Under the pieces are notes generated by a model that saw only the letters and a list, made by a program, of their open reading frames with translations, was not told where the DNA came from and did no database searches. From Xestospongia bergquistia (lineage: Eukaryota > Porifera > Demospongiae > Haplosclerida > Petrosiidae), in assembly GCA_963965975.1 (NCBI GenBank), contig OZ014422.1, forward strand, positions 5,169,155-5,233,154: 64,000 bases of DNA, read 5' to 3'. The position numbers and the translations under genes are program-made. This document shows positions 1-9,046 of the stretch, piece after piece. The first letter of the stretch is position 1. Each line of letters starts with the position of its first letter.

Positions 1-2260
1 TGTTGTTGAGATATTAAATTGGAGGGAAGATAAAAATCATCAAGAGTACACTCTTAGTTTCCATAATGGATTGCCAAGTACATCTACTGATAGAGTACTC
101 ATTGTAGATATACCATCAACTGGTTGTGGAGAGCAGTCTGTACCATACTCCACTCTTTTTTACAACCATTCTACAAACACAGAATTTCTTAGAAATGATT
201 GCATTCATATTAAAGCTAAGTCAGTAGATGTTTATTCCTCTCACAGCATTCCTAAAGGGCCTTCTTGGAGACTCCCTTCACATGATACTCAAGAGCTTTG
301 TCATTTTGTACTGACACACTTTAATAAACACAAACAACACAAGAGTCCTTATTTCAGTGATCCTTTTCTTACTCATGAAAATGGGTACAAGATGCAACTT
401 AGAGTTGATGCTGACCATGATGGTCATGGTCATATTGGTGTGTGTGTATATCTAATGAAAGGCCCAATGGATGATTTTTTGCTGTGGCCATTTCATGGAG
501 ATGTAGTAGTAGAACTACTGAATTGGAGAGAAGACAATGGTCATCACAGTGGAGTGATTGAATTGTCATCAAATGTCAGTAATAGTGCATGTAGTCGTGT
601 AATAACTGGTGACCAAGGAAGTGAGGGCTGGGGATATTCACATTTTATAAAACATTCATCTCTTGAATACAATCCATCTAAGAACACACAATACCTTCAA
701 GATGATTGCTTACTATTCAGAATCAAAGAAGTCATTGTTCTCTCATCTGAGTTCAGTCAGAAACTTCCAAGGTGGCAAAATCCTCAAACAGTTTCTCCTT
801 TCTTAGAGTTTACTGTTACAAATTTCTCAAAACGTAAAGATCTTGGTACTACCTACATTAGTTCTGCATTTTTAACACATTACCAAGGTTATAAGCTACA
901 ATTAAAAGTTGAAGCAAGTAAAAACAATGATAATCATTATGTTGCATTGCATGCTTGTATCTTAAAGGGTGACAATGATGACAATCTTGTGTGGCCTTTT
1001 GAAGCTGATATCATAGTTGAGCTTGTTAATTGGAGACAAAATGCCAATCATTATAATTACACAATATCTTATGATAAACAAACCCCAGATTATTGTTCTG
1101 GCCGTGTTATAACAGGAGATAAAGCTTTAAGTGCCTGGGGCACACATGAATTAATACTTTGCTCAAAACTTGATTACAACAGTACAACCAACACTGAGTA
1201 TTTACAGAATAATTGTCTTAGATTTAAGGTCAAAGAAGTAGTTGTATACTCTACACATTATTGCAGTAAGAGTCCAATTTGGCAAAATCAGAAACCTACA
1301 AATTTTTTTGAATTCACTATAACTCGATTTTCTGATCGTATTCGACTAAAGAATGCTTATTTCAGTCCTCCATTTTATACATCTGGATATGGTTATAAAA
1401 TGTGCCTAAAAGTAAATGCTGCAGGTGATGTAGGAACACATGTAGCAATTTATGGATTTTTAATGAAAAGTGAATATGATGACTCCCTATCATGGCCTTT
1501 TTGTGCTGATATTGTTATTGACATACTTAATTGGAGAGACAATCACAATCATCATAGAGAGATTCTCCATTTCAATAACGATAATTGTGATGATGTTTGC
1601 TCTAGAGTTTATGATGATGGTCTAGCCCCTAGAGGACAAGGTAATAATGAAGTTATATCTCTTTCTGAGGTATTCCCTAAATATCTATTATCCACAAAAT
1701 ATCTTGAAGATGACTGTATGCGTATTAGAATATATGATGTTGCTGTTTATAACACTCCTCTATTAAACAAAACTCCAAGATGGCAGACTTCAAGGAACAC
1801 CTCATCATTTTGGCCTATAGAAGTCACTATAACAGAGTTTCATATGCGTAAAATGTATGACAGTGTGTACTTTAGTCCTCCATTCTATACTCATAAAAAT
1901 GGCTACAAAATGAGATTAGAAGTGTATCCTAATGGATATGGTGATGGTAAAGGCACTCATATCTCTCTCTTTGCTCGTTTGCTTAAAGGTGAGAATGATT
2001 GTAATCTAAAATGGCCAATGAATATTGATCTAACAATACAACTTATTAATTGGTGTAAAGACAATTCACATTTCATGGATGTAATACATTTTGCTAAAGC
2101 AGAATCTGTTGCTCGTAATCAAGTAATGGGTACAAAGGAAAAAGCCGATTCAAATTGGGGGAATCATAAATTCTGCACTCACTCTACTTTATATACAGCT
2201 ACTCGTAATATTCAATACATTGAAGATGACTGTATTCGCTTGAGAGTTAAAATGCAATAA
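1..2260 (+). CDS. T1: TRAF-like multi-MATH protein, 5' part outside window
   Basis: The frame is open from base 2 and ends with TAA at 2258-2260. It encodes the end of one MATH domain (starting VVEILNWREDKNH, the conserved late strand of MATH2) and then four complete MATH/TRAF-C domains, matching MATH3 to MATH6 of the complete paralogues downstream. Each domain carries the family signature PPFYT..GYKM.L, then KG..D..L.WPF, then (L/I)NWR, then (Y)L.(D)DC(L/I).(F/R). MATH domains bind receptor tails or oligomerise TRAF proteins; with the RING finger of its paralogues the whole protein would be a cytoplasmic ubiquitin-ligase-type adaptor (inference). It ends without the longer C-terminal tail seen in T5. 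Its MATH5-MATH6 linker (NDNC..VCSRV, SEVFPKY) is closest to T7, suggesting shared ancestry or conversion. The RING and zinc fingers must lie before the window. Confidence 0.93.
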   Translation, partial: VVEILNWREDKNHQEYTLSFHNGLPSTSTDRVLIVDIPSTGCGEQSVPYSTLFYNHSTNTEFLRNDCIHIKAKSVDVYSSHSIPKGPSWRLPSHDTQELCHFVLTHFNKHKQHKSPYFSDPFLTHENGYKMQLRVDADHDGHGHIGVCVYLMKGPMDDFLLWPFHGDVVVELLNWREDNGHHSGVIELSSNVSNSACSRVITGDQGSEGWGYSHFIKHSSLEYNPSKNTQYLQDDCLLFRIKEVIVLSSEFSQKLPRWQNPQTVSPFLEFTVTNFSKRKDLGTTYISSAFLTHYQGYKLQLKVEASKNNDNHYVALHACILKGDNDDNLVWPFEADIIVELVNWRQNANHYNYTISYDKQTPDYCSGRVITGDKALSAWGTHELILCSKLDYNSTTNTEYLQNNCLRFKVKEVVVYSTHYCSKSPIWQNQKPTNFFEFTITRFSDRIRLKNAYFSPPFYTSGYGYKMCLKVNAAGDVGTHVAIYGFLMKSEYDDSLSWPFCADIVIDILNWRDNHNHHREILHFNNDNCDDVCSRVYDDGLAPRGQGNNEVISLSEVFPKYLLSTKYLEDDCMRIRIYDVAVYNTPLLNKTPRWQTSRNTSSFWPIEVTITEFHMRKMYDSVYFSPPFYTHKNGYKMRLEVYPNGYGDGKGTHISLFARLLKGENDCNLKWPMNIDLTIQLINWCKDNSHFMDVIHFAKAESVARNQVMGTKEKADSNWGNHKFCTHSTLYTATRNIQYIEDDCIRLRVKMQ

Positions 2261-2653
2261 TACACTCACATAAAGGATTTTTTCATAAACAAATCACAGA
2301 AACAATTTAACAATAATGATTTGCAGTAACTAAAAATAATATATTTTTTATAATTTAAACTTTTACTTAAAGTATTAAAATGATATTTTTGAATTCACAA
2401 CAACAATTAGCTAAGCAGTTCTTAGGTCTTATTGGAAAGAAGATTACAACTGTCACATAATTGTTGTAAAAAATAACAACTTCACAATGACACAATTATG
2501 CAATTATGATCAGACATGCCCACAATTATGATCAGACATGCCCATCAATGTAGTACCAGCATTTGAGGATAACAAAATTTTTGGTTGTGATATGTGAAAT
2601 GGTTTAATTCACAAACAAAAATAATCATTGGTATAAGCTTGATGTAATTTTAC
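2261..2653. other. 3' flank of T1
   Basis: AT-rich sequence homologous to the 3' flanks of the other TRAF copies (a stretch with ATGATTTG(C/T)AGTAACTAAAA recurs after every copy). A short local direct duplication of the ATGATCAGACATGCCCA motif lies near 2508-2543. No coding sequence seen. Confidence 0.6.
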
Positions 2654-2882
2654 CTGTATTGTTAAAGATTGTATTGTAGCTTGAGCCACACCCAATTGCA
2701 CCCAATTGGACTGCCAGGTCTTCTCTCTCCTTTTCCACCTCATCTTTCCTCTCATTTGCTCCTTCTAAATCATCTACTTTCTTCATTAACTCGTCAAACT
2801 GGTTTTGTTTTTCAGTGAGATCTTGTTTTAACTTGCATTTTTCAGCTTCTAATTGTCTATTTAAATGACGTAATATATCTAA
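2654..2882 (-). CDS. Coiled-coil exon of an antisense gene
   Basis: On the minus strand a 229-bp segment is open throughout and bounded by a good acceptor (TTTTTTAG) and donor (CAG/GTAAAA). It encodes about 76 residues beginning LDILRHLNRQLEAEK, with heptad-like, Lys/Glu-rich sequence including QFDELMKKVDDLEG and EVEKEREDLAVQLG, a strong coiled-coil look. It enters in phase 0, which agrees with the exon at 3154 that ends in phase 0 at EQDKK, so the two join in frame across an intron of about 270 bp. Degraded copies of this exon lie between almost all other TRAF genes in the window (near 12.95, 20.3, 22.8, 37.7, 45.2 and 59.05 kb). This copy is the most intact. The gene is not recognised; a structural or adaptor coiled-coil protein is all that can be said. 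Confidence 0.6.
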
Positions 2883-3153
2883 CTAAAAAATAGAGAAAAA
2901 AGAATAAATATCTAGCATTAAACCAGTTAACAAGTCTACATTTTATTATTAACATAAACTTTTTATTTATTACATAATTATTATTCTATATTACTTATCA
3001 TTCAATACCACTCACAGTAAAATCACTATATAGCAAATACTGATGTCCTCAATACCATATTATGTACTATAGAAAAATATACTAAAGTATTAACATTATG
3101 TTAGATCAATACAGACTGTGTTCTTAGTACATTAAATTAGTAAATGAAATGAC

Positions 3154-3578
3154 CTTTTTGTCTTGTTCATGTTGAAATAAACTCATTGTTTGTTCCAGTT
3201 CTTTCATTTGATTACATTTACTATTATATAATACTTCCTTTTGTTCTCTATTAAGATGACTATATAGATCAGGGGTTACTTCAGATGTGGTTGTTGGACT
3301 AGTTCTAGCAATTAGATTAGCTGATATATTTAGACCAGAGTTGTACTGTGATGTCATTATGACATCATCATCAGTATAAGCTTGACTTGTGATGTGCTTA
3401 CTGTATTTAAGTGTGTGGGTGTGGGTTGCCAATGTGATACTCCAGAGAAAGTAATTATTTGACGTTAGGTAAGGTGATAAATGAGATGAAGGGGGTGGAG
3501 AATAGAATGTTACTTTCTCTTCTTCACTGTCCTCTATAAGGTCATATCACATAACTCCTCTGCAAGTAGTTGTTGAAG
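3154..3578 (-). CDS. Upstream exon(s) of the antisense coiled-coil gene
   Basis: Minus-strand coding-like sequence. It begins after an acceptor-like TTTATAG at 3579-3585 with LQQLLAEELCD in phase 0, continues through a Ser/Pro/Glu-rich part (DSEEEKVTFYSPPPSSHLS) and ends with a well-preserved stretch (TSPTTTSEVTPDLYSHL ... MKELEQTMSLFQHEQDKK) at a GT donor at 3152-3153. A 2-bp difference from the paralogue at 38.2-38.6 kb puts a stop soon after LCD, so either an internal intron removes it or this copy is damaged. The splice phase at the 3' end matches the coiled-coil exon at 2654-2882. No known family recognised. Confidence 0.5.
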
Positions 3579-4320
3579 CTATAAACAATAAAACTATGTT
3601 GATAAATCATATGACAATCATCGTCATCAGTTTTGTTTGGACTCATCCCTACAAAATACATTGAAGCATATGTATGACTTCCATGTGACAGCTTTGGTCC
3701 AGTATCTTATTGTGTCTAAGAATAAACAAGTCATCCTACTTCTATAATTAGGACATGAATAGCCAATTCTATAGTATATTAGTAATCAAAACAGCTGCAG
3801 TTTGATAAGTACTTTATTATATCTAATAATTTTCTTATGTACATACAACTAGTATAACCATGTATTGGTTAAATTAATTTCACAGTGATGTACTTATAGT
3901 GTCATTGATGGCCATTCAGATTTGGTCACCTGATCTTGAGACTACAATTTGCTGTACTAGAAGGTGCAGAATTATCTTACTAACTGCAAAGACATCACAA
4001 TTAATGAGTTGAATCTTAAAATCATCAAGAACCTGCTATCATCATTCTAATTATTATTACTCAAAGAGCCCCTCTACCTCAAGTAACCATCTAGGATAAA
4101 TGGTTATATAACTGCATATACCTTGTTCATATTTATTAGAGACAATTTACTTTAACAGTTGTGTTAATTGTTAGTCTGATAGAGTATTTTAATGCTAAAT
4201 ATTAATCCTGACATTATTAGACGTTTAACAATGCATACTAATTTTGCTAGACACTTTGTACTATAATTTTTCATTTACACTTTGATTATATCACAATGTA
4301 ATACTGTATTTTGTTTCTAG
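3579..4320. other. Intergenic/intronic, no gene seen
   Basis: AT-rich DNA with partial homology to the interval around 38.6-39.1 kb (same order: GTTTGGACTCATC, ACATATGTATGACTTCCATG, CTCAAAGAGC), so it belongs to the duplicated unit. A short antisense segment reading SHGSHTYASMYFVGMSPNK is open near 3640-3705 and recurs, decayed, in other spacers. No complete gene. Confidence 0.4.
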
Positions 4321-4390
4321 AAAAGGCCTGGGGATATTCTTGATTTGTTAGCCTTCCCTCCAGATAATGTACTAACCTTTGCTGCGAAGG
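4321..4390 (+). CDS. Candidate orphan exon
   Basis: A 70-bp plus-strand segment follows a TTTGTTTCTAG acceptor and ends at a GG/GTAAAG donor. One frame is open and reads KRPGDILDLLAFPPDNV and a further six residues. It is not part of the TRAF gene and was not found in the other spacers. It may be an exon remnant carried in by rearrangement; the neighbouring exons were not found. Identity unknown. Confidence 0.25.
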
Positions 4391-4920
4391 GTAAAGAGAT
4401 TCATTGAAGTACATGTAGTATGTACTAGAAAAACAAAGGCATTATTTTGTGAAAGCAACAAGAAGCACCAAATACATACTAGGTAGTAACTATATTATGC
4501 CTTAAGATAAAAACCTAAGGAAAGAATGGCAGTGGGTGAGGTATACTGCAATCATGCCTGTTAGTAAAACTATAATCACAAACCTATACATGGCTGCAAA
4601 CACCACACCCATTCATAGACTCGATAGCCACACCCATTAATTTTTTTGGGGGGGGGGTGGTTTATTTTGACCACACCTCATATTTTAATTAATGCTCTAG
4701 GTAATCTCATTTCCCACAAATATTATTGATATATATAGGGCTGGCAACCAGAATAATGAGACTTAAGTAGTTTCTTTTGACTTCCTCAGCTTTCTCTCTG
4801 AACAGTATACTCACCTTTATAATTTAAAGTATTCTCAATACTCAACTATTAGAGATTATATAATTGTGTACAATATAGAGAGAAGTATAGATACAGATAC
4901 ACAACTTTATGCCATAAATA
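4391..4920. other. No gene seen
   Basis: AT-rich sequence with a G-tract at 4649-4658 and several CACACCCAT-type words. No supported gene or repeat. Confidence 0.4.
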
Positions 4921-5057
4921 TGTAATACTACCAATTATAACACTGCCAAATGTAATACTACCAATTATAACACTGCCAAATGTAATACTACCAATTATAA
5001 CACTGCCAAATGTAATACTACCAATTATAATACTGCCAAATGTAATACTGCCAGTCA
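4921..5057. repeat. 30-bp tandem repeat, about 4.5 units
   Basis: Units begin at 4921, 4951, 4981 and 5011 and read TGTAATACTACCAATTATAA plus CACTGCCAAA, with a partial fifth unit. On the minus strand it happens to be open (repeated ITFGSVIIGS), which is a by-product of the 30-bp period. The same words in inverted orientation occur at about 7250-7318, on the other side of the exon array. Confidence 0.9.
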
Positions 5058-5099
5058 TTATATTACATGTCAAAAATGTAGTGTATTTTTTTAACTTAC

Positions 5100-7184
5100 A
5101 CCAAAGACTCTTGCAGATACATAAATGTCTTCAGCCTTGGTCCTGACATCCAGCAAAGCTACAATAATAAAACAGAAATTAAAAGTAATGACGCATTATG
5201 AATAAATGTACACTAGTAATGTATGCTACTAACTTACTCCCCAGACCCTTTGAGATAGAGGAATGTCTTGAGTCTTGGTCCCGATGTCCAGCGACGCTAT
5301 AATAATAAAACAGAAATAAGAAGTAATGATGTATTATGAATAAATGTACACTAGTACTGTATGCTATTAACTTACTCCCCAGACCCTTTGAGATAGAGGA
5401 ATGTCTTGAGTCTTGGTCCCGATGTCCAGCGACGCTATAATAATAAAACAGAAATAAGAAGTAATGATGTATTATGAATAAATGTACACTAGTAATGTAT
5501 GCTACTAACTTACTCCCCAGACCCTTTGAGAAAGAGGAATGTCTTGAGTCTTGATCCTAATGTCCAGCGATGCTATAATAATAAAACAGAAATAAGAAGT
5601 AATGATGTATTATGAATAAATGTACACTAGTAATGTATGCTATTAACTTACTCCCCAGACCCTTTGAGATAGAGGAATGTCTTGAGTCTTGGTCCCGATG
5701 TCCAGCGACGCTATAATAATAAAACAGAAATAAGAAGTAATGATGTATTATGAATAAATGTACACTAGTAATGTATGCTATTAACTTACTCCCCAGACCC
5801 TTTGAGATAGAGGAATGTCTTGAGTCTTGATCCTAATGTCCAGCGATGCTATAATAATAAAACAGAAATAAGAAGTAATGATGTATTATGAATAAATGTA
5901 CACTAGTAATGTATGCTATTAACTTACTCCCCAGACCCTTTGAGATAGAGGAATGTCTTGAGTCTTGGTCCTGATGTCCAGCGATGCTATAATAATAAAA
6001 CAGAAATAAGAAGTAATGATGTATTATGAATAAATGTACACTAGTACTGTATGCTATTAACTTACTCCCCAGACTCTTTGAGATAGAGGAATGTCTTGAG
6101 TCTTGATCCTGATGTCCAGCGACGCTATAATAATAAAACAGAAATAAGAAGTAATGATGTATTATGAATAAATGTACACTAGTAATGTATGCTATTAACT
6201 TACTCCCCAGACTCTTTGAGATAGAGGAATGTCTTGAGTCTTGATCCTGATGTCCAGCGACGCTATAATAATAAAACAGAAATAAGAAGTAATGATGTAT
6301 TATGAATAAATGTACACTAGTACTGTACGCTATTAACTTACTCCCCAGACCCTTTGAGATAGAGGAATGTCTTGAGTCTTGATCCTGATGTCCAGCGACG
6401 CTATAATAATAAAACAGAAATAAGAAGTAATGATGTATTATGAATAAATGTACACTAGTACTGTATGCTATTAACTTACTTCCCAGACTCTTTGAGATAG
6501 ACGAATGTCTTGAGTCTTGATCCTGATGTCCAGCGACGCTATAATAATAAAACAGAAATAAGAAGTAATGATGTATTATGAATAAATGTACACTAGTACT
6601 GTATGCTATTAACTAACTTCCTAGACCCTTTGAGATAGAGGAATGTCTTGAGTCTTGGTCCCGATGTCCAGCGATGCTATAATAATAAAACAGAAATAAG
6701 AAGTAATGATGTATTATGAATAAATGTACACTAGTACTGTGTGCTATTAACTTACTCCCCAGACTCTTTGAGATAGAGGAATGTCTTGAGTCTTGGTCCC
6801 GATGTCCAGCGACGCTATAATAATAAAACAGAAAATAAGAAGTAATGATGTATTATGAATAAATGTACACTAGTACTGTATGCTATTAACTTACTCCCCA
6901 GACTCTTTGAGATAGAGGAATGTCTTGAGTCTTGATCCTGATGTCCAGCGACGCTATAATAATAAAACAGAAATAAGAAGTAATGATGTATTATGAATAA
7001 ATGTACACTAGTACTGTATGCTATTAACTTACTCCCAGACCCTTTGAGATAGAGGAATGTCTTGAGTCTGAAGTAATGATGTATTATGAATAAATGTACA
7101 CTAGTACTGTATGCTATTAACTTACTCCGCAGACTCTTTGAGATAGAGGAATGTCTTGAGTCTTGATCCTGATGTCCAGCGACA
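5100..7184 (-). CDS. Array of 16 tandem 59-bp exons (candidate mutually exclusive exons)
   Basis: Minus-strand exons start at 5100, 5238, 5376, 5514, 5652, 5790, 5928, 6066, 6204, 6342, 6480, 6618, 6756, 6895, 7033 (truncated) and 7126 (lowest coordinate of each). Fifteen are exactly 59 bp, followed by a 79-bp intron, period 138 bp. Each has an acceptor of type TATTATTATAG and a donor GTAAGT (GTTAGT in one). In the frame that enters in phase 1 the consensus reads SLDIGTKTQDIPLSQRVWG; the outermost copy (5100-5158) reads LLDVRTKAEDIYVSARVFG. Because 59 is 3n+2, two array exons in a row would shift the frame, so one exon per transcript is expected if the downstream exon is to be read. The phase fits the exons at 8268-8334 and at 3578. 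One copy (6618-6676) has a stop in this frame. A satellite of dead exon copies remains possible. Protein family not recognised. Confidence 0.6.
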
Positions 7185-7249
7185 CTATAATAAAACAGAA
7201 AAAAGAAGTAATATTATAATATACACTAATATTTCATATTATATTGACA

Positions 7250-7318
7250 ATATTACATTTGGCAGTATACATTGGCAGTATTACATTTGGTAGCATTACA
7301 TTTGGTAGTATTACATTA
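7250..7318. repeat. Short repeat inverted relative to 4921-5057
   Basis: Three to four imperfect units of TATTACATTTGG(C/T)AGTA. This is the reverse complement of the core of the 30-bp repeat at 4921-5057, so the exon array is bracketed by inverted related repeats. Confidence 0.7.
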
Positions 7319-8267
7319 TAATGTCAAAGTACCAGTAAATGTTAATGCTTATACATTTTTATTGTTAATATACTTACCAATTATTAAGTACTTCATCTGC
7401 ATGTATGTGAGTGTGTGTATGTGTGACATACAAGATAAGGTAATATTGTTAAGTTATACAATAATTATGATATTAAATAATGTAACATTACACTGATATC
7501 CAAACTGTATAACTAGAAAGACAAAAATCATGTTAATTGAGTCTATTGCTATGTAATACATTATGTTACCATATGATTTTGATATCCCACACGACAGAAT
7601 CTTGATAAAAATTAGACATTATCTAGTATATTGTATAAACCTGAATATAAAAATAGATTATTTTTTAACCTTTCCTTATTATCCTAGAGATAGAACTAGC
7701 TCCATAAAGAAAGGAAACACAACAATATTATATGAAAACATGCTTACTTTTTTTAATTGTCCATATACACTGACAGTGATACATAAAGATATATATAATG
7801 TATAAGTTAATCCATAATGAATATGTGTACTATTAAATACCTGTATGTATAATAATGTGATATATCATTGAATAGAATGAAGGATATATGAGTAGTGTGA
7901 TAAACAGACACAAATAAATCAAAGGAGTAAGATTAAAGTTTACTAACCTATTATTTGTAATCTACAGAAGATTACGACCTGTAATAGTGATAGAACATTG
8001 TACAACATTTTACAGACTAGACTCTTACAAATATTTCACAGACCGGTAGTAGTCTCTTCCTTTGATATAGGAGTAAACGTTTGACTTACCAATTGTACAA
8101 GGTCAATAAAGATCAGTGACATATAAATAGATAAGACAACATTATATATAATAAAGCCTTGTATTCTTCATTATCCAGGAGTCAAGACATAAGTCTGACT
8201 ACATAGTCTATTCTATCAATGCCTGTGAACTAGAAACATATCAAATTTCTAAGATAGATTGACAGAC
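7319..8267. other. Probable first intron of the antisense array gene; no other gene seen
   Basis: AT-rich, mostly unique in the window. It lies between the array and the candidate first exon at 8268-8334 and would be intronic in that model. Small open frames here have no features that support coding. Confidence 0.35.
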
Positions 8268-8334
8268 CTTCAACCTTCTTCAATTCTTGCTGCATCAACG
8301 TCAGTAGTTTATTATTATGGCGGGAATTGTACAT
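8268..8334 (-). CDS. Candidate first coding exon of the array gene
   Basis: A minus-strand ATG at 8332-8334 opens 22 codons beginning MYNSRHNNKLLTLMQQELKK and stops at an AAG/GTCTGT donor (GT at 8266-8267), leaving one base over (phase 1). That is the phase required by every 59-bp exon of the array at 5100-7184. The encoded segment is amphipathic and Lys/Glu/Gln rich, in keeping with the coiled-coil exons further downstream. A palindrome cluster lies just 5' of it (8350-8417). The start choice rests on the first ATG after the palindromes; no transcript evidence is available. No copy was seen elsewhere in the window. Confidence 0.45.
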
Positions 8335-8349
8335 ATTCACGTGACTTTT

Positions 8350-8417
8350 AGTATACTGACTCAGTATACTACATATCAGAGTTGTAATATACTGAGTACG
8401 TGCACTACGTCAGTATA
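8350..8417. promoter_or_regulatory. Two palindromes sharing the arm TATACTGA/TCAGTATA
   Basis: 8350-8370 is a perfect palindrome with arms AGTATACTGA and TCAGTATACT around one central C. 8388-8417 repeats the arm pair TATACTGA ... TCAGTATA around 14 bp that include GTGCAC. They lie 16 bp upstream of the candidate minus-strand ATG and could be a promoter element or binding site. A third copy is at 60402-60419. Confidence 0.55.
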
Positions 8418-9046
8418 CTATAAATCATCTGAACCTTGGCGCAATTTGCTACTGCAAGAATCGAAGAAGGATTGCAGATCTCTCAGTCTACTTTAAAATA
8501 TTGATATGTTTCTGGTTCACAGATGTTAATGGAGTTGAATAAATAGTAAGGTTTATATCCTAGCTTATAAATAATGAAGAACATGTGAGACTGTAGTATA
8601 ACTAATTGTGTGTTTTTTCACTGTTTATCACAGGTTTGTAATGAGTTTGTAAAACTGGTTAGCCATACGTGTGGGTCAATAGGAACAGCCTGATGTCTAA
8701 ATATATTTGTAAGAATCCATTCTATAAAATTTTGTTCACTTCTTTGCCAGTGTATATTCTCAGACTACGATAAAACTACTGATAAAAGGTTAGTCAATTA
8801 TCATGTTTACTTTTTACTTGTCTGTAAGAATAAGTTCATGTTTTATTGTAGTATTTTATTTCATATTGATGTCTCCTATCACCTTAATATGAGGTACACA
8901 TATAATAAAGTCATACCATTTTATTGGATCATATACTACAAGATAGTGTATATACACCTAATATCATAGTGTTGATTATCATAATGTCTTAGTAGCTATG
9001 ACAAAATAGTATCATTACAGATAGCAAAATTACGTTATTAACATAA
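8418..9046. other. Divergent upstream region leading into T2
   Basis: The last 150 bp or so (with TATCATAGTGTTGATTATCA and TAGCTATGACAAAATA) match the promoter-proximal regions of T5, T7 and T8, up to an abrupt junction near 9047 where zinc-finger coding sequence begins. The first part is unique. No gene seen. Confidence 0.5.

Noticed and set aside
4849-5073. Minus-strand frame of repeated ITFGSVIIGS
   Set aside because: A by-product of a 30-bp tandem repeat whose length is a multiple of three.
5100-7184. CRISPR-like repeat array
   Set aside because: The period is regular, but both parts of each unit are repeats, there are no unique spacers, and the context is eukaryotic.
7272-7496. Hydrophobic plus-strand frame of 74 codons
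   Set aside because: It begins inside the simple repeat at 7250-7318, has no conserved copy, and lies in the presumed intron of the array gene.
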